Positions 16,329-25,877 of a stretch of 64,000 nucleotides of DNA are shown here, piece after piece. This stretch comes from Paenibacillus algorifonticola. Its GTDB lineage: Bacteria > Bacillota > Bacilli > Paenibacillales > Paenibacillaceae. Below the pieces are notes generated by a model. The model was not told where the DNA came from. It saw only the letters and a program-made list of their open reading frames with translations, and did no database searches. Every line of letters begins with the position of its first letter. Positions within the stretch are counted from its first letter, which is position 1. The translations under genes were made by a program, and so were the position numbers. Location of the stretch: assembly GCF_000971975.1 (NCBI RefSeq), contig NZ_KQ040781.1, forward strand, positions 1-64,000, in the 5' to 3' direction.

Positions 16329-16351
16329 TTAATAGTAATCATTACTATTAA
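16329..16351. promoter_or_regulatory. 23-bp palindrome, candidate Zur (or Fur) box
   Basis: Perfect 11-1-11 palindrome, TTAATAGTAAT-C-ATTACTATTAA. Its 7-1-7 core TAGTAAT-C-ATTACTA differs from the Bacillus Zur core (TCGTAAT-N-ATTACGA) at one position per arm and from the Fur core (TGATAAT-N-ATTATCA) at two. It covers about +5 to +27 of the predicted transcript, a position suited to repression. Confidence 0.7.
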
Positions 16352-16408
16352 ACGATAAAAAAGCAAGAGGAGCACGGGATCAAAAAATTTAATTAGAGGG
16401 TCGTTGTG

Positions 16409-17242
16409 ATGAAACGAGAAATCGATTTTGTAAAGTTCAATCCCACGCAAAATATGACTATTCTTGTGAAAACGAATCATTCTGCTTCCGAGTACAAGCA
16501 CATTGCTTCAAAAATGATGTCTTATGACAGTGTTTATGCTGAACAAGTAGGCTTCATCGAACAACCGAATAAACAAGAAGCTGCTGCCTATTTGCAAATG
16601 GCGGGAGGTGAGTTTTGCGGCAATGCTTGTATGGCGCTCGCTGCTTTTCTTGCATCTGAACAAGGAATCCATCAGAACGATGTAATGGAAATCGTATTAG
16701 AAGCCTCGGGGACCGATCAGTTAGTCACATGCCAAGTGAAAAAAATCAAAGAAGAATATTTCTGCCAAGTGGCGATGCCTATGCCTCGAAAAATAGAGCA
16801 GCAGACCGTTGTGTATGAAGGCGGTGATTTGAATATTGCCATTGTAAGATACGATGATTTTTTTCATATTGTCATTGAAGTAGACCAATTCGATAGGGCC
16901 GAGAAGGAAAGAGCACAATCATTAGCCAAGCTGCTTGGCATAACGTTAGGAGCCAACTTGATCGGCATATTATTGTTTAAGTCCGAGTCTAATGAAATGG
17001 CTCCGCTCATTTATGTTCCTCCTTTAGACAGCATGATTTGGGAGAGGGGCTGCGGATCAGGCACGGCTTCACTTGGAGCATACCTTTCTTGGAAAAATAA
17101 AGGGGCTATTGCTGCGCAGGTTAAACAGCCCGGCGGCACGATTCATGTAACGGCTGATTGTTATAAAGATGAGGTAACAAGCTTGAAAATTGAAGGATCT
17201 GTTGGAATCGTAGCACAAGGCAAAGCATTTATTTCGGTTTAA
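16409..17242 (+). CDS. cntK: CntK-like histidine racemase
   Basis: 277 residues with the diaminopimelate-epimerase fold. The two catalytic cysteines are C70 in GGEFCGNAC and C215 in ERGCGSGTAS, close to positions 72 and 216 of Staphylococcus aureus CntK. CntK makes D-histidine, the first building block of staphylopine-type metallophores. ATG 16409 fits the GAGGG site; a GTG at 16406 is adjacent. Adjacency to cntL and cntM excludes a lysine-pathway dapF. Its presence predicts a D-histidine metallophore (staphylopine or bacillopaline type), not the L-histidine pseudopaline type. Confidence 0.9.
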   Translation: MKREIDFVKFNPTQNMTILVKTNHSASEYKHIASKMMSYDSVYAEQVGFIEQPNKQEAAAYLQMAGGEFCGNACMALAAFLASEQGIHQNDVMEIVLEASGTDQLVTCQVKKIKEEYFCQVAMPMPRKIEQQTVVYEGGDLNIAIVRYDDFFHIVIEVDQFDRAEKERAQSLAKLLGITLGANLIGILLFKSESNEMAPLIYVPPLDSMIWERGCGSGTASLGAYLSWKNKGAIAAQVKQPGGTIHVTADCYKDEVTSLKIEGSVGIVAQGKAFISV

Positions 17243-17268
17243 CGATTAAACGGTAGGGAGAGAAGCGA

Positions 17269-18063
17269 ATGAATCAGTTAACAACATTTGAACAAAGCTT
17301 GACCTTGTTTCGAGATCGGTTTACAGATTTAGTAAAGGGTTATGACGGCACCACTCACAATAGCTCGGAGCTAGAACGGGTAATAGATGACTATTCAGCT
17401 TTCATCCTAGACGAAGGGAACAAAGCATCGTGGGAAACCATGGAGCAGCAAGCCGCAAATGAGCTTCCTCAGCTTCTCGCCGACTTAAGGAAGATGTCTT
17501 CGTTATGTGTCGCTATTATGGAGAAATATCGCGCCTTGAAGCTGCTTGCTGGGGAAACGGACAAAACCGATTATTTTAAAAATATAGAGTCCTGCATTGA
17601 ACAAGAGTTTGGAAGCTTTCAAGTCACTGCGGATTCCACCGTATTGTTGATTGGCTCAGGCTCGTTCCCCATGACGCCATTATTTATTGCAAAGCGGACG
17701 GGCGCACAAGTAGTTGGCATTGATATTGATGAGGAGGCTATCGAGCTAGGGCGAAGGGTGGTACATAGATTAGGAAGCGGATTAAACATTCGCTTAGAGA
17801 AAGCGTTTGTAGAGCAGCTTGATGTCACCAAGGATGTGACCCATATCATTTTCAGCTCAACCGTTTCCAATAAATATGAGCTGCTGGAGCAATTGCATGC
17901 CTTAACGAATGAGCAGGTGGTCGTGGCGATGAGATATGGCAATCAGCTGAAATCCTTATTCAATTACCCCATGCAAGCAGTGAAAGAGGGCAAATGGAGT
18001 CTGGTGGACACGATATTGCGCCCTGATCATGTGTTTGACATTGCTTTGTACAAAAAAGCATAG
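17269..18063 (+). CDS. cntL: CntL-like nicotianamine-synthase-family aminobutanoyltransferase
   Basis: 264 residues. Residues 118-165 hold an S-adenosylmethionine-binding Rossmann motif (VLLIGSGSFPMTPL, then VVGIDIDEEAIELGRRVV) and HIIFSSTV follows. Bacterial NAS-like CntL transfers one aminobutyrate unit from SAM to the amino group of histidine, giving the intermediate xNA. It sits 26 bases after cntK and 29 before cntM. It is much shorter than plant nicotianamine synthase, as expected for this clade. Confidence 0.9.
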   Translation: MNQLTTFEQSLTLFRDRFTDLVKGYDGTTHNSSELERVIDDYSAFILDEGNKASWETMEQQAANELPQLLADLRKMSSLCVAIMEKYRALKLLAGETDKTDYFKNIESCIEQEFGSFQVTADSTVLLIGSGSFPMTPLFIAKRTGAQVVGIDIDEEAIELGRRVVHRLGSGLNIRLEKAFVEQLDVTKDVTHIIFSSTVSNKYELLEQLHALTNEQVVVAMRYGNQLKSLFNYPMQAVKEGKWSLVDTILRPDHVFDIALYKKA

Positions 18064-18092
18064 ATTTCATATTGATCCATAAGGAGGCTTAT

Positions 18093-19406
18093 ATGAGTAA
18101 TTTCAAACGAGTCTTAATCGTAGGCACGGGGCCCGCGTCCATTCAACTTGCTGTCCTGCTGAAAAATAATTGGAATAGCTGCATCGGCATTGTGGGGAGA
18201 GAATCGGTTCGTTCTGCACACTTTTTCAAGGCACTTAAGCAAAGCCAGAATCAAGTTGAGGTAGACATTCAAAATAAAAAGCATCGGCAGATGGAAGGCA
18301 ATTGTATTATCGATCATGTTTATCATGGATATGGGGCCATTACAGGACAATGGGATACGCTGATCTTTTCTGTCACAACCGATGCGTATATGGAGGTTTT
18401 GAAGCAACTTAGTGAGCAGCTGCTCAAGCAAGCAAGGTGTATCGTATTAATTTCTCCCACCTTCGGTTCAAACAGCTTAGTACGCCATTATATGAATACG
18501 ATTTTGCCAAATGTAAATGTGGACATCATCAGTTTTTCTACCTATCTCGGCGATACACGCTGGATGAATGGCGAGCCTTCAACCCAAGTTTTGACGACAG
18601 CGGTTAAGAAAAAGGTTTTCATTGGCTCCTCGAACCATGCATCGTCAAATGTCGAACGACTCTGTGCATTATTTGAACGATTGGGCATTAGGCTGGAAGT
18701 CATGAGCAGTCCCATAGAGGCGGAGACGAGAAACATCTCTCTCTATGTCCATCCGCCGTTGTTTATGAATCCATTTTCACTTAACGTCATATTCGAATAT
18801 TCAGCTGTAAGGAAATATGTCTATAAAATGTTTCCCGAAGGACCTATTACGCAATATTTAATTCGCGATATGCTGGCCGGGTGGAAAGAGATGACGAGTG
18901 TAATCGAAAAGCTGAATTTGAATGGCGTAAATCTGCTGAAGTTCATGACCGATGACAATTATCCGGTTAGATTAGAGAGCTTATCGCGTCATGATATCGA
19001 TAATTTTATTCAGTTGGAGACGATTCATCAAGAGTATTTATTGTACATACGCTATACGTCCCTGTTGATTGATCCATTCTCAGAGCCTGATGACGATGGG
19101 AAATATTTCGACTTCTCCGCTGTCCCCATTCGTCAAATCTTTGTCAACCAGGAACAATATTGGGATGTTCCACGAATGCCCAAGGAAGATTACTATCGGA
19201 TAAAAATCATACAGGGCATTGCGAGATTTGTAGGTTCAAGCTGCCCAACCATTGATAAATTCATTGCAACCTATGAGCATAAAATCACGGAAGCTGCACA
19301 GGCGCTTAAGGGCGAAAAAATATCGGATGCATTCATGGTACAAAGCTTCGAAGAAGATTTGAAGATGATCTGTAGTGAAATCGGCAATAGCATAGGACAT
19401 AGGTGA
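18093..19406 (+). CDS. cntM: CntM-like opine metallophore dehydrogenase
   Basis: 437 residues. N-terminal dinucleotide fold VLIVGTGPASIQLAVLL; then SPTFGSN, FSTYLGDTRWM, VLTTAVKKKVFIGSS and SLYVHPPLFMNPFSL, all closely matching my recollection of S. aureus CntM. The enzyme condenses the CntL product with a keto acid and reduces the imine with NADPH. Whether it takes pyruvate (staphylopine) or 2-oxoglutarate (bacillopaline) cannot be decided by eye. ATG 18093 follows AAGGAGG; an in-frame start at 18072 is less likely. Confidence 0.9.
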   Translation: MSNFKRVLIVGTGPASIQLAVLLKNNWNSCIGIVGRESVRSAHFFKALKQSQNQVEVDIQNKKHRQMEGNCIIDHVYHGYGAITGQWDTLIFSVTTDAYMEVLKQLSEQLLKQARCIVLISPTFGSNSLVRHYMNTILPNVNVDIISFSTYLGDTRWMNGEPSTQVLTTAVKKKVFIGSSNHASSNVERLCALFERLGIRLEVMSSPIEAETRNISLYVHPPLFMNPFSLNVIFEYSAVRKYVYKMFPEGPITQYLIRDMLAGWKEMTSVIEKLNLNGVNLLKFMTDDNYPVRLESLSRHDIDNFIQLETIHQEYLLYIRYTSLLIDPFSEPDDDGKYFDFSAVPIRQIFVNQEQYWDVPRMPKEDYYRIKIIQGIARFVGSSCPTIDKFIATYEHKITEAAQALKGEKISDAFMVQSFEEDLKMICSEIGNSIGHR

Positions 19407-19437
19407 TTGAGTTCGCACTTATACAGGAGGATATGAC

Positions 19438-21045
19438 ATGACAAGAAAAATCGTTGTTTTATTATCTGCTTTCATCGTTTCCATTGTACTATTGGCAGGC
19501 TGCAGTGGCGGAAATGCTGCGAAAACAGGAGCAGCTGATTCAGGCAAAGAGCTGGTGTACGCCACAGCAAAAGATATTAATGATATGAACCCCCATTTGT
19601 ATCCAGGCTCATTGCCAGCGCAAGGGATGGTGTACGAATCATTAGTTGAAAATACGGAGGATGGAATTAAGCCATTGCTTGCCGAATCTTGGGACGTATC
19701 TGAGGATGGCAAAGTATACACCTTTCATTTAAGAAAGGATGTGAAATTCCACGATGGCGAGCCATTTAACGCCGATGCCGTAAAGCAGAATATAGAAGCG
19801 GTACAAAGTAATGCAAGCAAGCATTCCTGGATCAAGCTTTCAACGAAAATTGTGAGCGCAAGCGTACTCGATGAGCATACGTTTGAATTGGTGCTGTCAG
19901 AGCCGTATTACCCGGCTTTGCTTGAATTATCGATGACTAGACCTTATGTATTCATCTCGCCCAAAGATTTTGTTAACGGGGAAACAAAAGATGGTGTAAG
20001 CGGCCATAATGGAACGGGACCCTATAAGCTATCCGAACATAAAACTGATCAATATGCCACCTTCGAAGCGAATGAAAACTATTGGGGCGGCGCGCCTAAG
20101 GTGAATAAGATTACAGCGAAAGTGCTTCCGGCAGGGGAGACGACATTTTTGGCGCTGCAAAAGGGAGAGGTCAACTTTATATTTACAGATGATCGGGGCT
20201 CAGACAGCATTGATGTCGATGCCATGAATCAGTTAATGGATTCGGGCGACTTCCAGCTTGTCAGAAGTAAAGCGATGAATACGAAGATGATCGTTGCCAA
20301 TAGCAGTAAATCGGACAGTCCCGCCCATGAAACGGCTGTTCGTGAAGCGATTTGGTATTCGATTGACAGAGAAACGATCAGCAAGCAAATTTTTAGCGGC
20401 ACGGAAACAGCAGCCAATACGCTATTTTCCTCTAACGTCAATTATGCCAATGTCGAGTTAAAGAAACGTGGCTTTGATCTGGATACAGCAAAGCAGCTTT
20501 TGGAGAAAGCAGGCTGGATGCTGGAGAAGGGCAGCGAGGTTAGAACGAAAGACGGCAAGCCATTAGCCATGAAGCTTTATTATGACGTCAGCTCCTCCTC
20601 TCAAAAAACAGAGGCTGAATTCATTCAAAACACATTAAAAAAGGTAGGAGTCCAGTTGGAGCTTATCGGCGAAGAATCTTCTTCCATCGCAAACAGAAGA
20701 GCAACGGGAGATTATGATTTGCTGTTCAATCAAACATGGGGACTCGCCTATGATCCGCAGAGCACAATCTCTGCTTTTACTTCCGAGTCGGCTTATTACC
20801 ACACGACAAGCGGCATCTCCAAAGCGGATGAGTTGTACAAGAACATTGATGAAGTGATGGTCACTATGGATGAGGAGAAGCGGAAATCGTTGTATGCAGA
20901 TATTTTAACCATTGTCCATGATGAGGCCGTCTTTATTCCCCTTACAAATGGCAGCGTTACGATTGTAGCTCCAACAGGCTTGCAGGGTATTTCATTTAAA
21001 CAAACGCAATTTGAACTGCCCTTTGAGCAAATGTATTTTGAATAG
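19438..21045 (+). CDS. cntA: CntA-like metallophore-binding lipoprotein
   Basis: 535 residues, lipobox LLAGC with C22, followed by an SBP_bac_5 (peptide/nickel) fold: NDMNPHLYPGS, PLLAESWDVSEDGKVYTFHLRKDVKFHDG (in pieces) and NGTGPYKL. It captures the metal-loaded opine outside the membrane and delivers it to CntBC. Position directly behind the biosynthetic genes separates it from generic oppA/nikA homologues. Confidence 0.88.
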   Translation: MTRKIVVLLSAFIVSIVLLAGCSGGNAAKTGAADSGKELVYATAKDINDMNPHLYPGSLPAQGMVYESLVENTEDGIKPLLAESWDVSEDGKVYTFHLRKDVKFHDGEPFNADAVKQNIEAVQSNASKHSWIKLSTKIVSASVLDEHTFELVLSEPYYPALLELSMTRPYVFISPKDFVNGETKDGVSGHNGTGPYKLSEHKTDQYATFEANENYWGGAPKVNKITAKVLPAGETTFLALQKGEVNFIFTDDRGSDSIDVDAMNQLMDSGDFQLVRSKAMNTKMIVANSSKSDSPAHETAVREAIWYSIDRETISKQIFSGTETAANTLFSSNVNYANVELKKRGFDLDTAKQLLEKAGWMLEKGSEVRTKDGKPLAMKLYYDVSSSSQKTEAEFIQNTLKKVGVQLELIGEESSSIANRRATGDYDLLFNQTWGLAYDPQSTISAFTSESAYYHTTSGISKADELYKNIDEVMVTMDEEKRKSLYADILTIVHDEAVFIPLTNGSVTIVAPTGLQGISFKQTQFELPFEQMYFE

Positions 21046-21068
21046 ATAACCAAAACAAGGAGATTGCT

Positions 21069-22001
21069 ATGGTCAGCTATATTATCAAACGGTCACTCCT
21101 TTCGATTCCTTTGCTTGTGATCATATCCTTTCTAACGTTTGGCTTGAACAATCTGTCTCCTTTAGATCCGGTCGAAGTCATATTGCACGCGCAAGGTGTG
21201 CCGACCATAACAGATGAATTAATAGTAGAAACGAAAGCAGCGCTCGGGATGGATCGGCCATTTCTCATTCGTTATCTGAATTGGTTCGTATCATGCTTGC
21301 AGCTCGATTTCGGGAACTCGTATGTCACCGGCAAGACCGTGTGGTCATTGCTGGCCCCCGCTTTTCTAAATACGTTAAAACTGACGTTGATTTCAGCGGC
21401 TGCGATTATTGCGCTGTCCATTGGATTAGGTGTAATTAGTGCGCTTAGAGAAGGGAAAATGACGGACAAATCGATTAGAGGCGTCTCCTTTTTTCTAACC
21501 TCTATGCCGCCTTATTGGCTCGCGGCGCTTATGGTTTGGTATTTTTCCGTGCAATTGGATTTGCTGCCGACAAGTGGGATGGACTCGTACGAAAGCTATA
21601 TTTTACCGGTCATTGTAATCACGATCAGTTATACAGGCATTTATTTTCGAATGGTTAGAAGCTCCATGTTAAGTAATATGAATGAAGACTATGTGCTGTA
21701 CGGCAGGGCGAGCGGCTTGCCAGAGAAGAAAATAACGATGCATATATTGAGAAATTCATTGCAGGTCGCTATTTCTGTGTTTTGTATGGCGATCCCGATT
21801 ATTTTAGGCAGTACAGTCGTTGTGGAAAATATATTTGCCTGGCCGGGTTTAGGAACGCTGAGCGTTAAATCCATTCTTAGCAGGGACTTTCCAATCATTC
21901 AGGCGTATGTCCTTGTACTCGCAATGGCTTTTGTTCTGTTCAATACCGTTTCTGACATTATTAATGCGGCGATGAACCCTAAATTAAGGAAGGGCCACTA
22001 A
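21069..22001 (+). CDS. cntB: CntB-like ABC permease
   Basis: 310 residues, six membrane segments, DppB/OppB type: N-terminal helix followed by SPLDPVEVIL and the GMDRPFLIRYLNW loop; the EAA-like coupling region is YGRASGLPEKKITMHILRNS. Forms the inner-membrane channel with CntC. Starts 23 bases after cntA; stop and the cntC start are directly abutted (TAAATG). Confidence 0.88.
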   Translation: MVSYIIKRSLLSIPLLVIISFLTFGLNNLSPLDPVEVILHAQGVPTITDELIVETKAALGMDRPFLIRYLNWFVSCLQLDFGNSYVTGKTVWSLLAPAFLNTLKLTLISAAAIIALSIGLGVISALREGKMTDKSIRGVSFFLTSMPPYWLAALMVWYFSVQLDLLPTSGMDSYESYILPVIVITISYTGIYFRMVRSSMLSNMNEDYVLYGRASGLPEKKITMHILRNSLQVAISVFCMAIPIILGSTVVVENIFAWPGLGTLSVKSILSRDFPIIQAYVLVLAMAFVLFNTVSDIINAAMNPKLRKGH

Positions 22002-22895
22002 ATGAAACGATTACAATTTCTATTGAAAGATAAGCTGGCCGCTGCATCTTTATCTATTCTTGTCGTAACCATTGTTGCCGGAATATTTGCCCCTTTGTTT
22101 GCGCCGCATGATCCCGAAGAAGTACATATGGAGCTTCGATATGCTGCTTCATCGTGGGAGTATCTGTTAGGGAACGACCATCTGGGGCGCTGCATTTTAT
22201 CGAGATTAATTTTTGGAATCCGTCCGAGTGTGCTTTGGGTGCTTGCTGCGCTTGCCGTATCAGTAGGGATTGGAGCGATTTTAGGCTTTATAGCGGGTTA
22301 CTTTAGAGGGTTAACCGATGCCGTTGTGATGAGGATTTGTGATGTAATGCTTTCTTTTCCTGGCTATGTCATGACATTGGCCGTGATCGGTATTTTGGGG
22401 GTAGGTCTTGAAAATATTCTGATCGCTTTTGTACTGATGAAATGGGCATGGTTTACTCGAATTATTAGAACGTCTGTGATGCAATATGCCGAATCCGACT
22501 ATGTGAAGTTTTCCAAGGTGCTCGGTGTCAGCGACATCAAAATTATAACGAAGCATATGGTTCCTGTATCGCTTCCGGATATTGCGGTCATTGCAAGCAG
22601 CTCCTTCGGTTCAATGATATTGCAATTATCAGGATTTTCGTTTCTCGGTTTAGGCATTCAAGCTCCAAACGCGGAGTGGGGCATGATGTTAAATGAGGCA
22701 AGGGAAGTCATGTTCTCCAAGCCGGAGTTTATGCTCGCGCCCGGTTTAACGATTATTGTTGTCGTCTCGGCGATCAACTTTTTGTCGGATGCGCTCCAGG
22801 TTGCTTTAGATCCTAAATTATTGGCCTCCAAATATAAGCTGCAAGGACAGGGGCCCGCTTCCACTGCCAGGCTTCAAGGAAAAGAGGTGGCTTGA
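22002..22895 (+). CDS. cntC: CntC-like ABC permease
   Basis: 297 residues, DppC/OppC type. LFAPHDPEEVHMELRYAAS and YLLGNDHLGRCILSRLIFG are the family's extracellular start (normally TDxxGRD; here NDHLGRC). The coupling loop is FSKVLGVSDIKIITKHMVP and SFLGLGIQAPNAEWGMML the conserved C-terminal segment. Partner of CntB. Confidence 0.88.
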   Translation: MKRLQFLLKDKLAAASLSILVVTIVAGIFAPLFAPHDPEEVHMELRYAASSWEYLLGNDHLGRCILSRLIFGIRPSVLWVLAALAVSVGIGAILGFIAGYFRGLTDAVVMRICDVMLSFPGYVMTLAVIGILGVGLENILIAFVLMKWAWFTRIIRTSVMQYAESDYVKFSKVLGVSDIKIITKHMVPVSLPDIAVIASSSFGSMILQLSGFSFLGLGIQAPNAEWGMMLNEAREVMFSKPEFMLAPGLTIIVVVSAINFLSDALQVALDPKLLASKYKLQGQGPASTARLQGKEVA

Positions 22896-22899
22896 TTTT

Positions 22900-23721
22900 A
22901 TGGCTATTTTGGAAGTAGCGAATTTGAAAATTTGGGACAGCCAGACGGGTAAAGTGATTGTTCCGGGTAGTTCCTTTCACGTCAAGCAGGGCAGTTGTCT
23001 AGCCATAGTCGGAGAAAGCGGAAGCGGGAAATCTCTGACATGCAGGGCTATCATGAGATTAAATAAAACGGGTATCCGCCAATCGGGGGACATTCTGTTT
23101 AACGGAGTCAATCTAACCGAGCTTCCGGAAAAAGATATGAGGAAAAGACGAGGAAAGCAGCTGTGCATGATTTTGCAAAATGGCATGCGTGCCTTTGATC
23201 CTTCTTGTGTGGTCGGCGTTCATTTAAGGGAAACGCTGGCCTGCCATTTCGGTTGGGGCCGCGAAGAAATAACGGCTAAAATGAAACGCGCTATGGAAAG
23301 CGTGATGCTGAAAGACCCGATCGCAGTGATGAATATGTATCCGCACCAGTTGTCTGGCGGCATGCTGCAGCGGATTATGATTGCGCTCACCCTCGTGTTA
23401 GAACCAGCTATCGTTATCGCTGATGAGCCGACGACGGCACTTGATACCATCTCGCAATTCGAGGTCGTTGAACAATTTATTCAATTGCGGGAGAAAATGG
23501 GCTGCTCGATGATTTTTATTTCTCATGATTTAGGTATCGTCCGAAAAATAGCGGATGACGTTCTGGTCATGAAAGATGGGGAAATTGTAGATAGAGGAAC
23601 GAGCCAGATTATTTTCTCTGAAGCTGCGCATGAATATACCCGATATTTAGTATCCTCGAAGCAAGCGCTGAATGATCATTTCAAGCGATTAATGGGAGGC
23701 GTTAGCCTTGTTGAGCGTTGA
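22900..23721 (+). CDS. cntD: CntD-like ABC ATPase
   Basis: 273 residues. Walker A GESGSGKS, Q-loop LQNGMRAFDP, signature LSGGMLQRIMIAL, Walker B AIVIADEPTTALD and H-loop ISHDLG. Energises import together with CntF. ATG 22900 follows GAGGTGG. The end overlaps cntF by 14 bp. Confidence 0.87.
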   Translation: MAILEVANLKIWDSQTGKVIVPGSSFHVKQGSCLAIVGESGSGKSLTCRAIMRLNKTGIRQSGDILFNGVNLTELPEKDMRKRRGKQLCMILQNGMRAFDPSCVVGVHLRETLACHFGWGREEITAKMKRAMESVMLKDPIAVMNMYPHQLSGGMLQRIMIALTLVLEPAIVIADEPTTALDTISQFEVVEQFIQLREKMGCSMIFISHDLGIVRKIADDVLVMKDGEIVDRGTSQIIFSEAAHEYTRYLVSSKQALNDHFKRLMGGVSLVER

Positions 23722-24451
23722 CCGTGTTCATAAATCTTATATAAAAGGCGGTTTTTTTTCTAAAGAAATACAGCAGGTGCTGACAAACATGAGCTTCGAA
23801 TGCGGGCAGGGGGAATGTTTGGGCATTATCGGGGAAAGCGGGAGCGGCAAATCGACATTGGGACGATTACTATTGGGGCTTGAAAAGCCCGATAGCGGAA
23901 GCGTTTTATTTGAGGGGAACAAAGTAGAGGACCGAAGGGCCAGAATGGGCAATATTAGCGCCGTATTTCAGGATTATTCCTCCTCTATTAATCCCTTTTA
24001 TACGGTAGAACAGGCGCTGATGGAGCCTTTGAAGCAGCAAAGTAGAGATTACCAGGAGAATCAAGACAAGATTGATCTGCTCTTGCATCAGGTGGGCTTA
24101 AACCCGTCCTATCGAAAAAAATACCCGCATGAGTTATCGGGTGGGGAGGCTCAAAGGGTGTGCATCGCAAGAGCCGTTGCAACAGAGCCGAAATGTATTT
24201 TATTAGATGAAGCGATCAGCTCTTTGGATGGTTCCGTGCAAATGCAGGTGCTTGAATTGTTAAAGAGCTTGAGGAAAATTTACAACATGGCCTATATTTT
24301 CATCACCCATGATATTCAGGCTGCCGCTTATATTTGCGATAGAGTCATGATTATTAGAAATGGCGAGATCGAAGAAATGGTCAAAATCGAACATTTAAAA
24401 GACGTACAGTCAGCGTATGCAAGGAAATTGCTGCAGATGATCATTACGTAA
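23708..24451 (+). CDS. cntF: CntF-like ABC ATPase
   Basis: 247 residues starting at TTG 23708 (GGGAGG upstream). Walker A GESGSGKSTLGRLLLG, signature LSGGEAQRVCIARA, and Walker B CILLDEAISSLD, where the usual DEPTSALD is changed to DEAISSLD; the same type of change occurs in other OppF-like subunits. Second ATPase of the importer. Confidence 0.87.
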   Translation: MLSVDRVHKSYIKGGFFSKEIQQVLTNMSFECGQGECLGIIGESGSGKSTLGRLLLGLEKPDSGSVLFEGNKVEDRRARMGNISAVFQDYSSSINPFYTVEQALMEPLKQQSRDYQENQDKIDLLLHQVGLNPSYRKKYPHELSGGEAQRVCIARAVATEPKCILLDEAISSLDGSVQMQVLELLKSLRKIYNMAYIFITHDIQAAAYICDRVMIIRNGEIEEMVKIEHLKDVQSAYARKLLQMIIT

Positions 24452-24513
24452 CGATAGCAGCAAGATGAGTCCCAGATACGGTCACAAGGAGAATAGAGGA
24501 AGGAGCAGGAGTA

Positions 24514-25701
24514 GTGAGAGGAGCTCTATCATGGCCTTTTATGCGGTTATATATTTTGACCCTGTTGTATTTCAGCGCTAACTCTATACTTAATGTCATT
24601 ATCCCTTTAAAGGGCGAATCGCTTGGCGCCACCAATACAACGATCGGTATCATTATGGGGGCGTATTTGTTTACAACGATGTTTTTTCGGCCATGGGCGG
24701 GCAAAATGATTCAAAAGCACGGACCCATCCGTGTTCTGCGCACGATTCTTATTATAAATGGCTTTGCTTTAATCCTATACACATTCACTGGATTAGAGGG
24801 CTATTTCGTCGCTCGTATGCTGCAAGGCGTATGTACAGCCTTTTTCTCCATGGCTTTGCAATTGGGCATTATTGATGCGCTGCCAGAAAAGGACCGTTCA
24901 CAAGGGATTTCCATGTATTCCTTATGTGCTTCTATGCCGGGGATTATTGGTCCCCTACTTGCTTTAGGCATTTGGCAAGCAGGGAATATGAATGCTTTCA
25001 CAGTGGCCATGATCGCCATTGCTATCCTTACAGGGGTTGTAGGCTATAGCGCCAAAATGGACAAACAAGCGGCTGAGCCAGTTTCGGGTCAGACAGGGCA
25101 GGGTGCAAAGATGTCCGAGTCGTTTGGCCAGTTAGTCAAAAACCCGCATTTGTTCAAATGCAGTGTGCTGATGCTGGTCGCTTCCCTTGTATTTGGAGCG
25201 GTGACCACCTTCATACCGCTATACGCTGCACAAATTGAAGGCGGAAATGCGGCTATTTATCTCATGCTGCAGGCGGGGGCCGTAGTGGTGGCCCGCTTTG
25301 TATTACGAAAGAAAATTCCTTCAGACGGCAAATGGCATTCTTCTTTTGTCATGGCCATTATGCTGATGTTAGCTGTAGCAGCGTTATGTGTCAGCTTTTC
25401 TGTGATGGGCGGAGCCGTGTTTTTCTATGCTGGCGCAGGTTTGATGGGGATAGCACAGGCGCTTCTCTATCCTACATTAACGACGTATTTAACTTTTGTA
25501 TTGCCCCAATTGAATCGCAATGTATTAATTGGTTTATTTATTGCTACGGCGGATTTGGGCGTTTCGCTCGGTGGGGTCATTATGGGGCCAGTAGCGGATA
25601 TTTTCACTTATTCCGTTATGTATATGATTTGCGCGATTTTAGGCGTGTCGATGATTATTTTTTCTTATGAGCGCCGTAAAATTTTTGTTGGGTCAAGATA
25701 A
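24514..25701 (+). CDS. cntE: CntE-like MFS metallophore exporter
   Basis: 395 residues, 12 membrane segments. VIIPLKGESLGATNTTIGI, FFRPWAGKMIQKHGPIRVL (the MFS loop 2-3 motif) and GMYSLCASMPGIIGPLLA-like helices mark the MFS_1 fold. In S. aureus CntE secretes the apo-metallophore. Here it ends the operon exactly as in Staphylococcus (K-L-M-A-B-C-D-F-E). GTG 24514 lies behind AAGGAGCAGG. Confidence 0.87.
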   Translation: MRGALSWPFMRLYILTLLYFSANSILNVIIPLKGESLGATNTTIGIIMGAYLFTTMFFRPWAGKMIQKHGPIRVLRTILIINGFALILYTFTGLEGYFVARMLQGVCTAFFSMALQLGIIDALPEKDRSQGISMYSLCASMPGIIGPLLALGIWQAGNMNAFTVAMIAIAILTGVVGYSAKMDKQAAEPVSGQTGQGAKMSESFGQLVKNPHLFKCSVLMLVASLVFGAVTTFIPLYAAQIEGGNAAIYLMLQAGAVVVARFVLRKKIPSDGKWHSSFVMAIMLMLAVAALCVSFSVMGGAVFFYAGAGLMGIAQALLYPTLTTYLTFVLPQLNRNVLIGLFIATADLGVSLGGVIMGPVADIFTYSVMYMICAILGVSMIIFSYERRKIFVGSR

Positions 25702-25720
25702 AGCCATTAATATGGAAGGG

Positions 25721-25772
25721 GCATAACTCCTTGTGAAATCAAGGTTCGGGCTGTGATCCTGCCCTCCTAACC
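25721..25772 (+). repeat. inner-stem relative of the terminator repeat (copy B)
   Basis: CCTTGTGAAATCAAGG (25729-25744) is identical to the inner hairpin of copies A and C, but the flanks form a different outer pairing (GGGCA/TGCCC) and there is no T run. It follows cntE and may terminate or stabilise its message. Confidence 0.55.
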
Positions 25773-25877
25773 GCAGAAACATTGGAGGCCATAGCCTTCC
25801 ATGTCAAACATACAGACCGCATGACCTTTCTGCGAATACAATAACGTGTATTCTAATACCGGAAGGGGATAATTATT

